Assembly: GCA_964035545.1 (NCBI GenBank)
Contig: OZ037768.1
Location: 14,386,175-14,446,174, forward strand
DNA: 60,000 nucleotides
DNA from: Bugula neritina
Taxonomy: Eukaryota > Bryozoa > Gymnolaemata > Cheilostomatida > Bugulidae
Direction: 5' to 3'
This document shows positions 50,801 through 59,546 of the stretch, one piece after another. A program made the position numbers and the translations under genes. A model generated the notes under the pieces. The model saw nothing but the letters and a program-made list of their open reading frames with translations, was not told where the DNA came from and made no database searches. The number at the start of each line of letters is the position of its first letter. Within the stretch, counting starts at the first letter, position 1.

Positions 50801-53800
50801 AATTTAAAATTTACTAGCTAAACAAAAGCTAAAAATCTAGTAGATTTATGTTTACCAACAGTTGGACTGTGAAAAGTAAATTAAAATGACACGTAAAACT
50901 GCAATGCAGTGTTCGTGCTTTTATATCAAACTCAAACTGATTATTTATTTTTTCGTAGCCTTTCATTACTAATTCTACTTATATTTTTTATTGTTGCTAA
51001 ATAAAAAATTAAAATGACTTGTTTTATAGTAGTTTTTCTATGAAAGAACTATCGCTAAGATGTTTCAGCTGGAACAATTATAAAATAAAATGGAAGTTGG
51101 TAGTGTCTACTTTAGGTGAAATGATTCAGTTGGATCAGTTTCAATTTAACTACATTTTAACTTTTTTTTCAAGTCACTGCTACTCATTGTGCACATCGAC
51201 TCAGTTGCATACGTGCATCTTTGTATTCAGGATCACAAAGATCATACTGATACAGTGCAGCTGGTCAAGCTACGATAATTTCTATAAAAAACTGTACTTC
51301 GGTCATAAAAACTGCTTGAAACAATTTTAATATGCTGCTGACTAGCAAAATAATATGCTTCTTACAAATTTGCTTATTTTAATTAATTATTATTTATTAT
51401 TATTAATATTACTAAAATATTGATTATTTAATTTAGTTACAATGCTGCAATGTTTGCCATGTGAATTATGCCCACGCTTTTTGCTTTTTGAAATAAGCCA
51501 ATGGATTGCAATCAGAAAAAAATCGTCAGCTGAAACTCTGCTGGGTCAGGTTCCAACGAAATTTTAAAAAGTCGATCACGTGATCAAAAACTAACAAACT
51601 CTTTTACTGTCAGACCAATCAAAGGACACTAGTTTGGCATAATTGACGCAATGGTCCGATCACGTGATTCAAATTGAACAAAATTAGCATTCGTAGTGCT
51701 ATTTTGGTCCGCTATTCGTCCAATTCCTTGACCGTGTGAATAAGCTATTACTTTGTTATCACACAACTATGATTAGATTTAACTAGTAACAACTTTATAC
51801 TAGCAAAAGCACCTGCTGCAGTTGGCGCGACAAAGAGGTGCGATGATTGTTAGTTGGGCATTCGTGGAACCCAACGAACAAAAATTCGTTGTGCCTGAAT
51901 ACGCTATTATTGCTGTAAAATATACTGTGTAATTTTGTTCCAGCCAGAGAGCAAGCTAAGTTCTGGGTTGAGCAGATGCATATGATAAAATTATTGACCA
52001 AGAGTAAGTGTTCCTGCACATACTTCAGAATGCACAATATTCTTACAACAGCAAACAATATTACAGAATGTGCCAGTAGTTTAAAGCAGTGTTGATCTTT
52101 AAGCTCAAACCCTGCGACTAGGCAGGCAGTAAACTTTCTAAGCAGTATTTGAGCCATGTGTAATCTTTATCATGTTGTTGTTTACTTGCTGAATACATTA
52201 CTCAACTCTGCAGGTAAAACGAACTAGTAAATCGAAAACTTACAAGAACTTAGAGAAACTCGAGTTTGGCAAAGACTAGCTATATTACAGGCTATTTAAA
52301 AAGTAGCAAGCTGGGAGATGCAATAATAGTACACTTAGCGTAGGGCCACACGACGCGGGTTTCCCTAATGCAGGTTCAGATTTTTGAAAACCCGTGTCTG
52401 GGTTGAGGGTGCTGAAATTTATTCACTAATGATCTTTAAGTTTAACTTTACTGCTTGCCTATAAACGTTTGTTTTTAAATTTACTTCATCCACAAAGTGA
52501 CTTTAGATATTATAAAAGCAGAAATGCAAACTACATGAAACTGTTTTAATTCAGTTAGCTAAAAACTAAAAGTCGAATTGAAATTAAAAAAGTGTGCTCA
52601 CTAAATGTTAAGCAGCTAGTTAGATCAAACCCACACCAGCTTTCTGCAATTCCCGCTCAGCATGTTACCCGCATGAAAACTGCACACAACAGCCCATTTT
52701 TGGGCTAGACCGGGTACAGGTAACTCGCTTTGTGTGGCCCTAGGCATAGCTCTGTCACCAGTATGTAATAAACATGCAGCCGCCACCACCAAAGGTATCA
52801 CGACAAAGACAGTTTACAAGAATAAATATAAATATTGTAAATAATAATTCTGTACTTCAATGAAATAGTAACTTTGTTTAGTATATTTTGATGGACCGAG
52901 ACACTCACCTTATCTGTGATGTCAATGCTGGAACAACTGGAGACTAAAAAAGACAAAAGCATTATTCTAAAAAACAAGTAGAGAAAAGTCAACGTACTTT
53001 ATAGCAACTGGAGTTATGATCCCAGAATAAAAAGCTAAGGAAGATGGGATTTGAGCTGCCGCAAATGCAATGTTTGACATAATGAATTATTTCATAGTAG
53101 GGAGCTTTTGGCACTTGGAGCATATGTGTCAACGCAAGGTCAACCATATCTTTTAATCTGGTGTATGAAGAATGGGCAGAGGCATAGTCAATTAGCCAAG
53201 TCAAAGGAACCAACTACATTGACTTTTGTACTGTGAGGAAATTATCTTATATAAATGGTAGGTTGGTCAAATTTGGACTGATTGATGACAAATTTATTAT
53301 AAAGGGCTAAATGGAAGAGACTGGCATGCATTGACATGACCGGCTTGTTCAACATAGTTCTTATTAAATGTTAATATAAGCTGATGCAAAGTATAAAATA
53401 CAAGCAATGCATAAAATAAAGTGCGAAAAAAATAGGAAATCACTCAAACAAATCGGTTTCAGCTGAAATAGCAGAGCCAATCTGGCAACAATATTTTAAA
53501 TGAAATTGATAGTCATCGTAAAAAACCTAGACTAAACTTTGCTGTCTAGACTTCCAAAGAATTTAAGGGTTCATAATCTTTAGAAAAACTAGTAAATTAA
53601 AGCCATCAGTTGAAGGAGATATATTTTGTTTTAAAGACAATACTGAGAAACGCCAACCCTCTAATTATTTTGGTGTTTAAAGTTTGAAACAGGCTGCTTT
53701 ACCAGGCTTCATTTAAACTCAGTACATCAAACTCAAAAGTAAAGCAGCAAAGCAGGATTAGTGGCACAATTACACTAAAAGTTGCTATCCCTCTGGCCCT

Positions 53801-56800
53801 CACCTTTAAACCAGGGGAAAGAAGGGCCTGAAAGTTTGGTGACTTTTCTCGAGTTGAACTCGATCTGAAAAGCAGAGAGCTAGGTGGCTGCAAAGAAGCA
53901 AACAAGATTTTGGTGGTTACAGTTTAAAGGTATTTAGTTGAGAGTATCACATTTCATAAGCAGCAGCCCTTCTGTACCTTATTTTATTAACTCAAGGATA
54001 TGGTTACTTTTATTAATTGTTAGACTGAACTGAAAATACGATCTGTAGCTTCTTCTAATAAAGTTATATGTCTTATACTGGGGGTTTCTGACTGCACTTG
54101 ACATACATTTGCTTAAAATAGACACTGGCAGGTAGCATTAACCAGGGTAACCTATTGCTGTCATTTTTACACGTCATTCTATCTCAACTAGATAATTGGG
54201 AATAATAAACATACAAGTTATTAAATTTGACTTCAATGTGACAGTCTCAACCTAAGGCATTGCAACAGTTTTTACACTCTGCCTTCTTTTAGTACACTAA
54301 GCAAATGAAAAGCACTTGATCACTATGGTGATCACACTGAAAGGTCGAGAAAATCCTTTTTAGACTATTAAATAAATCTTCTATAAGATTAAATCATTCC
54401 CCAAAGAGCTTTAACCACATCATTTCAGCAGAATTGAAAACAATCGAGTTAAAAGGAAGAGAGAGTAGCTTACATCTCATAACAAGAGGCCTACATGGGC
54501 CCCCACACTGATATACTACATGGGCCCCCACACTGAGATACTGCATGGGCCCTCCCCCACACTGAGATACTACATGTGCCCCCACACTGAAATACTACAT
54601 GTGCCCCCACACTGAGATATTACATGGGCCCTCCCCCACACAGAGATACTACATGTGCCCCCACACTGAGATACTACATGTGCCCCCACACTGAGATACT
54701 ACATGGGCCCCCACACTGAGATACTACATGTGCCCCCACACTGAGATATTACATGGGCCCTCCCCCACACAGAGATACTACATGTGCCCCCACACTGAGA
54801 TACTACATGTGCCCCCACACTGAGATACTACATGGGCCCCCACACTGAGATACTACATGGGCCCTCACACTGAGATATTACATGGGCCCTCCCCCACACT
54901 GAGAGATAACAAAGAGCCTACAGGAGGCCTTCACCCCTAATAAACCCAGTACATTTTAGGAGCTGAAAGTGAATTAGCAGCAGTGCTTTTGGTTTAAAAC
55001 TAATATAAAAGCAATATTGTAACAGAAGAAGTCAAGAGAGAAAAATTACCTTGCGCTCTCTGGTCTTCTGCTTTGGGCAGGTAGGAACCTTGTCTTTACA
55101 CTCATCATGGTAATTCATTAGACAGTCTACAACAGATTGTGGTGAGTGATGATCCCATGAATAGGAGATTATTCACCCGACCTTTATTAATCTCAGTCAC
55201 TCACCTAGTAGATGGTTATCAAACACTGAGTCAAATGATAGCTCTCAGCTACTAGCCAGGCGCAACAACTGATTATGCAACAATGCCTGTAAATGCATGT
55301 GTAATACAATAGGTAAGAGATTAGGCTGAACCAGAGGAAAATGATTGCACAATAGTGTAGTATTGGGTTAGTATAGATATTGTTACTGCTGTAGTTGAAC
55401 AATTTCATTCTTATATCATTGACTGCAGGACAACAGCAGCAGGTAAATTTGGCAATTAAATATATAAAGAGTAACTTATTCTCAATAAGGTTTTACGATG
55501 AAATAGCACAAGCAGATGCTGCAGTGCAAGCTTCACGTCAAATGCGCTATGGAGATAGCAGAAGTCAGTCTCTTACACAGATAGGAATATTTTTTCATGC
55601 CATCTTGTATGCTTTCACTTATAATATTATAAATAGCACATAACAGGATAAGCAACCAGAGTAGGTGACGTATATATGTAGTCGGCCATTGTCATAGCCA
55701 ATACTTTTTTTGACTCTAAAATCCATATTATAGTTTGTGATCAGAAAATATTAGAGTACTGTGAAATAATATTAGTATTGAAATAAGTTAGTAATAATTT
55801 AGTTAAAACATTTACTCAATATTAATTATTGATATCCTTAAACTGAAGAAGACATTTTCTTGCATAGAAAAACTATTAATAGTTCTAATGATGATGCCTC
55901 CAAACAGTGTAGCTGTTATGAATTATAGTTAAACTTCATTGATCACCAAATGCTAATCACTTGCTATAACAACAGTTTAATTGCCCACAACCTGCTCTCG
56001 CAGCCACTGCGTGAAAGTACTTCAACTATACAGAGCAGATAATTGAGAGAGCAGCCATGGCCTATGCCCTATGGGTTAGAAAGCTGACTTAGTAAACACA
56101 ATATAGTTATTTGATTCTCAGCAAAAAGACTATTTGATGTTTGAAGGAGCATTCAGACATAAATGCTTCTTCACCACAGTAGTGAGAAAGTCCTTAACCT
56201 GCCAAAAACCCTTCCATTTGGGATGGTGGGATTGCAATTATAAACCTATGTGAGTTTTTATAGACCAGACAATGGTGAAGAACCACTACCAGACATACCA
56301 CTAAGGAAGTTCAATTCTATAGATTATATAACACACATAAATATACTATAACTAAAGAATTATTTATTTTTTGGCATTCTATTCAGATTACAGATGAGTT
56401 CTGAATTCACAATTCAGTACAAAATATAAAATAATCGTTAATTGAGTTCCTAAGCTGTCAATGGAGGTCAAATGTACAACACCAATTCACTGTCCACCTA
56501 GCCACATACTGCATATGGATGGCTACAACCAGAACAAGAATTTCAATTTTAATAACTAACTGTACCAACCTCTTTCAATAACATGGAGTGCATTAGAGAT
56601 CTGGCGAGTTGACTGCGGAGACGACAAACTGAACATAAACTGTGGAGCATGACTTGTACAACTGTTCACCGGAGAAATAGGAGTGGAAATTTTAGAATCA
56701 GATAAAGTTTGAGGTAGCACATTGCTATTACAACGCAACAGCAAATGGTGTGCTGATATTACTCTACCAGTAGGCAATGCAGATGCAGCACTGCTAATTG

Positions 56801-59546
56801 CGCTCCCTGGGGCACCTTGCTCTGACTTGGTCTCCGTATTACTGTTGAGAAAAGAAGGGAGTATCCCACCAGAATATGAAACAGATCTCTTGTGTTTAGA
56901 GTTACTTCGGTTCAACGCCATGACTCTGTGTACTATTCCATGTGTCTATAACCATGTAGCAGTGATATGTAGCAGTGATATCCTTGAGTGCAGTATTTAG
57001 GGAGGGTCTACTTGAATCCGATCATCAAGTTGGTGTCCATAGAAGAGTGAAGAAGTTTACAGCCGAGATATCATTTAGAGAATGATTAGCTTGATTAATT
57101 TAATATCTGATGTGAACAAATAAATCTCCTAACTCTTGGCAAGCAACTGCGAGTCAAAGTTTAATAAGACAATCAAATGTACTACAACCATGACAACTGT
57201 ACTACTTAACCTATCTTTATTGTCTTAATCTAGGTTACATTTCTTACTAGATATGGAGCCAGTGTCAAAGGTGATATGAAGATGCAGCAGCATACATTGA
57301 CCTGACTCTAACCTGATATGAGGTGTCACCTCACAAACTCCAGTTGTTTAGCCAGTCTATTGTTTATACGAAGAAAAATGATCCAGAGCAAAGTCCATGT
57401 CAGTATACTGCAGTATTAACAAACTATCACACCAGGTGGCGCTCAATATCATCTCAGGTACGCGTTGTAGCCTTCACAAAGAGAGAGCAATAGCAAAGGC
57501 AGCGCAAATAGCTGATAAAAAGTAGTGCTAATAAGCTATAATTAATGATGTAGGCTGTGCTACTGACAGTGAGTGCTGGGTAGAAATACTAGTAATCAAC
57601 ACAGCCCATTGTACAATCATTGACATCCATTATTAACACTGCTGCACTTACATTACCATTTGAAAGAAGTGGAATGAGCCGTACTTGCGGCAGTGCCACA
57701 TGCATTGCCAGATTCATGCTGCATATTATATTCAATAAGCTGAGAATGCCAGAGGTTGCATACATACAACAGAGAAAATAAACACAGATTCTTCTCTAGA
57801 AACCGAGAATAAACTAGAAAGCTAGAATAGCCCGAAAAACTTATGCATCACTATATGTCATTTACTCCTAATTTACAGAAATGCAAGTTAATTTTAAAAC
57901 ATGCTCAAAATCCAAGTAGAGGATCTCTTTTATTGGCCAAAATCTTTGTCTGAAAGATGCTGAACGAACACTTTACCAAGCTGTCAAAGTGAAAACTGAT
58001 TCTGTTGAGATTTGGGGAGTCCTAGAGGTGTAGCAAATTCTACTCTGCGTTAGTTCAAACACTAGTGCACTGCCAATATTACAGGCAGTTTATGCTTTAA
58101 CCCCCTGTTCACACATTTTTTAATCCTCTAAAATCTTTGAATTGGTTAAATTAAATCAACAATAAGCGATTAAAATAAACTAGCGAAAATTTTCTTTAAA
58201 TTTTAGTGCCATATCAACTCTGCCCAGTAGGAGCCCAATGTGATTTTTTGATACAAGCAGTGTTTGATCAATGCAGCAACGTATACCGGGGTACTATTCA
58301 GCCCAGATGTTACCAAAGATGGCGTACATTTGCTGTTACGGCGTACTGTACGGCAATGTGTGAACAGGGGGTCAAGGGACAATAATATTAAAATACCTAT
58401 TACTTCTTATTCATCAATTGTTGTCTAGTATTAGTATAGAGTTGTTTCCCCATGATAAATGCAGAGTGATATACACGTATATATAGATAGCCCTTTAGCT
58501 CTCTGAATAAATTAATGGACCCTAATTTTCATGGATGTGTAGCATTGCAAAAACTATAGACTGATCTTTATGCAAAGTATAAACTGTTTTTCAGGATCAG
58601 TAAACTGAATAACTGATTTTTCCAAGTCCTTAACTCCCATTCACACTTTGCTGTATCTTATGCCATAGCAGCAAATGTCAGCCATTTTTATTAACATCCG
58701 GGCTGAATCGTACCCCGGTATACTTTGCTGCGTTGATCGAACACTGCTTGTATCAAAAAATAACGTTGGGCTCCTACTGGGCAGAGTTGATATGGTACTA
58801 AAATTTAAAGAACATTTTCACTAGTTTATTTTAATATTGTTGATTTAATTTACTCAATTCCATAGCTTCAAAAGACCGAAAATTTTTTATCTGGCTTGTT
58901 TAAATTAGGGCTAGCCTAAAATCTAGCTTTCACTAAATACAAAAACACTTAAACCAAAAACCTAAAAATTAATTAGGTGGCTTAAATATTTATTATTCAA
59001 ATTAGTTTGCACCATTATTTTAGGGACACATATTTAAAAGAGAGTTTTCTTCTTTTAATTGCTTTTATCTAAATTCTAGTCAATAACATTTATTATAAAA
59101 TGTAGTAACATTCAAAAAATGTTTACAGCTTAGGACGAGCAAGATACTTTGGAATTTTCAGGTACCATATTAATGCAGGTTTGTGCTAACAGCATTGCTG
59201 CAATAGATTAGGCCAATTACATATGCAGCCTTAACTTTCCTTACTATGTGCTCATAATGATTTAAAGAAAAGCAACATAGGCAGTGGTAATAGAACAACT
59301 TTTAACAAGAACAGCAGTCAACTCCAAAAATAATAATGCATACTGATCAATCTAAGGTGAATTGTGAGAAAATGAAATGAGTAGTTACGGCACAGATATT
59401 ACCAGTTTTGTGATCAACTTACTTGAGCACTGGACAGAAGGCTTGTAGTTAAGTAGTTTAGAGCAGTGATTGCATGCCGAATTGCTCAAAGTCACCGAGA
59501 TGAAGTTATGGCTGGTTCTTTTTACATCTCGCTCTCGGTCCTTTGC
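32841..59546 (-). CDS. Lbc/GEF-H1-family RhoGEF (ARHGEF2/ARHGEF28/AKAP13-like), 21 exons seen, 5' end beyond right edge
   Basis: Exons in coding order: 59546-59423, 55126-55050, 53887-53804, 52943-52909, 48694-48629, 48290-48255, 46738-46551, 46354-46142, 43736-43591, 43453-43336, 42647-42469, 42169-42002, 41850-41661, 40456-40272, 40163-39926, 39398-39286, 39030-38926, 37672-37460, 36548-36399, 34170-34054, 33476-32841 (stop TAA). All phases agree, giving 1126 aa here. Order: atypical C1, Ser-rich linker, DH, PH, PKRAETFNGFD motif, Ser-rich linker, coiled coil, C-terminal DVIYC. This order, the ESWS...RQD segment before DH and the RAETF-GFD motif define the Lbc subfamily, which loads GTP on RhoA. 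Which vertebrate paralogue is closest cannot be settled by eye. Confidence 0.9.
34195..34221. repeat. (AT)n microsatellite
   Basis: AT dinucleotide run in a RhoGEF intron next to exon 34170-34054. Confidence 0.85.
34336..34380 (-). ncRNA. Small hammerhead ribozyme motif, left arm
   Basis: On the minus strand: CTGATGA (34377-34371), then stem II GCGTAGT-TTAT-ACTACAC (6 of 7 pairs), then GAAAC (34352-34348). The self-complementary ACAAATTTGT (34349-34340) contains a loopless stem III and ends before the GTA cleavage triplet. A 3-bp stem I pairs GGC with GTC (one G-U). All core bases of a hammerhead are present. Confidence 0.7.
34473..34670 (+). pseudogene. Penelope-like GIY-YIG endonuclease C-terminal remnant
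   Basis: An open frame of about 66 codons begins after a stop at 34470-34472. It contains RCVCYSNLTNRYNLCSYKKY and then PELSSLNKHKELSNACKYKR. The Cys pattern and the LNK(R/H)xEL-x-x-x-C motif are typical of the end of Penelope-like proteins. The upstream RT is missing. Confidence 0.6.
34719..34769 (+). ncRNA. Small hammerhead ribozyme motif, right arm
   Basis: On the plus strand: GAC (34719-34721), CTGATGA (34722-34728), stem II GTGTA/TACAC with a 14-nt loop, then GAAAC (34753-34757). AAATTTG follows, so the A at 34756 to T at 34765 form a palindromic loopless stem III. The predicted cut is after A34766 (GTA), and GTC (34767-34769) closes a 3-bp stem I with GAC. Such minimal stem III forms are known to cut as dimers in Penelope-like elements. 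Confidence 0.75.
34990..35190. repeat. (AT)n, (GT)n and TATG microsatellite cluster
   Basis: (AT)n at about 34990-35040, then (GT)n at 35041-35056, followed by TATG/TACA-rich tracts to about 35190, in a RhoGEF intron. Confidence 0.9.
35333..35533 (+). mobile_element. 165-bp retroposed, structured-RNA-like insert with perfect 18-bp target duplication
   Basis: ATAGCTGTCTATAGATTA occurs at 35333-35350 and 35516-35533 without a mismatch. The enclosed 165 bp (35351-35515) is much more GC-rich than its surroundings and ends in GAGAAAAA. It can form hairpins, such as TTAGGC-GGAGAA-GCCTAA near 35433-35450. This is what LINE-mediated retroposition of a short Pol III or small RNA produces. I do not recognise the parent RNA. 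Confidence 0.65.
36868..37090 (+). mobile_element. tRNA-derived SINE, copy 1
   Basis: The head carries an A box TGGTCTAGGGG (36877-36887), a perfect consensus match. A near-consensus B box lies at 36921-36931 (GGTTTCATCCC). A non-tRNA body follows that is shared with the copy at 56048. It lies in a RhoGEF intron. Confidence 0.75.
40542..40627 (-). tRNA. tRNA-Arg (anticodon UCU) with a short intron
   Basis: The minus strand starts GGCTCCGTGGCGCAATGG and ends with T-arm GGTTCGAGTCC and acceptor strand CGGAGTCG. It folds as a cloverleaf with A box TGGCGCAATGG and B box GGTTCGAGTCC. The anticodon TCT lies in CTTCTAA. The length of 86 nt implies an intron of about 13 nt at the usual site after position 37. 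Eukaryotic tRNA-Arg(UCU) commonly has such an intron. The gene is nested in the RhoGEF intron between exons 41850-41661 and 40456-40272, same strand. Confidence 0.94.
41661..42169 (-). CDS. RhoGEF PH domain exons
   Basis: Exon 42169-42002 codes YEGVLSW, then LVVVLSDVILCLQEADKKYS. Exon 41850-41661 codes SVIPLSNLIVREKGS, then IYLIRQSRENPEMYELVCKS and the closing helix ERKEWIDLLRKAV. The conserved PH Trp is present. Confidence 0.92.
42469..46354 (-). CDS. RhoGEF DH (Dbl homology) domain exons
   Basis: Four exons: 46354-46142 (ELIATERQYFVNLKIMQKVF, conserved region 1), 43736-43591 (DILIQHFGGPTGERMKKSYG and KEGIDYYKQL), 43453-43336 (GVQDFVTVVTMRMTKYRTLI, conserved region 3) and 42647-42469 (NKALDMNKDILRHID, the long C-terminal helix). 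The exchange-critical Glu near the start (E-L-I-A-T-E) and the MTKYRTLIENI helix are intact, so exchange activity is expected. Confidence 0.9.
42915..43239. mobile_element. Second MITE family, copy a (about 325 bp)
   Basis: Terminal inverted repeats CCCCCTATTCACACTTTGCC and the complement of CAAAGTGTGCATAGGGGG are flanked by TAA on both sides (42912-42914, 43240-43242). There is no coding capacity. The TWA duplication suggests PIF/Harbinger mobilisation. Confidence 0.75.
43889..43903 (+). repeat. G homopolymer, 15 nt
   Basis: An uninterrupted run of 15 G in a RhoGEF intron, which could form a G-quadruplex. Confidence 0.9.
44094..44198. repeat. Small fold-back repeat
   Basis: Arms 44094-44110 and 44182-44198 (ATGCGAATGGATTTTTC and its near complement) match at 15 of 17 positions. 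The repeat lies in the long RhoGEF intron between 43737 and 46141, which otherwise shows no gene. Confidence 0.55.
44590..44815. repeat. Degenerate tandem repeat built on GCTAGTAAATCTCA
   Basis: About seven imperfect copies of a 25-40 bp unit containing GCTAGTAA / GCTAATTT words. They lie in the same intron as the fold-back repeat. Confidence 0.6.
46551..53887 (-). CDS. RhoGEF linker exons between C1 and DH, including two very short ones
   Basis: Exon 53887-53804 codes PPSSLLFRSSSTREKSPNF. Then come a 35-nt exon (52943-52909), a 66-nt exon (48694-48629) and a 36-nt exon (48290-48255). Exon 46738-46551 reads SYSPSMESLVDDGN, an acidic stretch, then ESESWSETIDKKVLKNQKAK and RQDNIW. The last segment is the helix that precedes DH domains of this subfamily. 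The short exons rest on splice consensus and phase; any could be alternative. Confidence 0.72.
47090..48204 (+). mobile_element. Harbinger-like MITE family 1, copy 1 (about 1.1 kb)
   Basis: Starts TAGCTCATTCAGAC and ends GGTGTGAACGAGCTG, aligning end to end with the copy at 50577-51747. It contains an internal (ATT)n run (about 47839-47870). TTA precedes it, while the right flank reads TAA. It has no transposase and lies in the RhoGEF intron between 48254 and 46739. Confidence 0.8.
49600..51906 (-). mobile_element. Harbinger-like MITE family 1, copy 2, inverted and split by copy 3
   Basis: The left part 49600-50545 is the reverse complement of the inner and right part of copy 3. The missing end reappears beyond copy 3 at 51751-51906 (for example the complement of CGCACCTCTTTGTCGCGCC). 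TTA flanks both outer ends (49597-49599 and 51907-51909). The element is about 1.13 kb without the insertion. Confidence 0.85.
50577..51747 (+). mobile_element. Harbinger-like MITE family 1, copy 3, nested inside copy 2 (1,171 bp)
   Basis: Terminal inverted repeats TAGCTTATTCACAC and GTGTGAATAAGCTA are flanked by TTA at 50574-50576 and 51748-51750. No coding capacity; one ORF of about 100 codons has no recognisable domain. Internal TCACGTGATC words are conserved between copies. Confidence 0.85.
54484..54905. repeat. 25-30 bp minisatellite with higher-order structure
   Basis: About 16 copies of CTACATG(T/G)GCCCCCACACTGAGATA. Some units have an extra CTCCC. A block starting GGGCCCTCCCCCACACAG recurs 129 bp apart (54626, 54755). 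It lies in the RhoGEF intron between exons 55126-55050 and 53887-53804. Confidence 0.9.
55050..59546 (-). CDS. RhoGEF exons for the C1 zinc finger
   Basis: Exon 59546-59423 codes AKDRERDVKRTSHNFISVTL, then CNHC and PSVQCS. Exon 55126-55050 continues NCLMNYHDECKDKVPTCPKQ. Together they supply the H-x11-C-x2-C-x11-C-x2-C-x4-H-x2-C-x6-C ligand set of a C1 finger, with slightly short loops, as in GEF-H1 and AKAP13. The intron falls between Ser and Asn of the QCSNC motif (phase 1). Atypical C1 domains of this family usually do not bind diacylglycerol. Confidence 0.88.
56048..56270 (+). mobile_element. tRNA-derived SINE, copy 2
   Basis: GAGCAGCCATGG, then GGGTTAGA and a CTTAGTAAAC stretch. The body (AGGAGCATTCAGACATAAATG, then GCTTCT and a CCTTAACC-type end) parallels the copy at 36868. 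The boxes are more decayed. It lies in the intron just downstream of the candidate exon at 56570. Confidence 0.65.
56570..56921 (-). CDS. Candidate alternative first (or cassette) exon of the RhoGEF
   Basis: An ATG at 56921 opens 117 codons beginning MALNRSNSKHKRSVSYSGG, Ser-rich and without stops. It runs to AGA-G followed by a GTTGGT donor, ending in phase 1. The next downstream exon (55126-55050) starts in phase 1, so the splice keeps frame. If used, the protein loses the first half of the C1 finger. The frame also stays open back to an AATAG at about 56934, so a cassette exon is possible. It is supported by open frame and phase only. Confidence 0.55.
58101..58371. mobile_element. Second MITE family, copy b (about 271 bp)
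   Basis: Starts CCCCCTGTTCACACAT and ends ATGTGTGAACAGGGGG. TAA is on the left; TCA is on the right. It shares its interior, inverted, with copy c. Confidence 0.72.
58634..58890. mobile_element. Second MITE family, copy c, inverted and truncated
   Basis: Starts CTCCCATTCACACTTTGCTG after TAA. Its interior is the reverse complement of copy b, including the GGCTGAATCGTACCCCGGTA region. The far terminus is missing. Further right, 59022-59110 resembles the inside of copy a. Confidence 0.65.

Noticed and set aside
51019-51330. 103-codon open frame on the plus strand
   Set aside because: It lies inside MITE copy 3, its related copies do not keep the frame, and no domain is visible.
54484-54905. 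CRISPR-like array of short repeats
   Set aside because: The units are contiguous with no unique spacers, and the locus is in an animal gene intron; it is a minisatellite.
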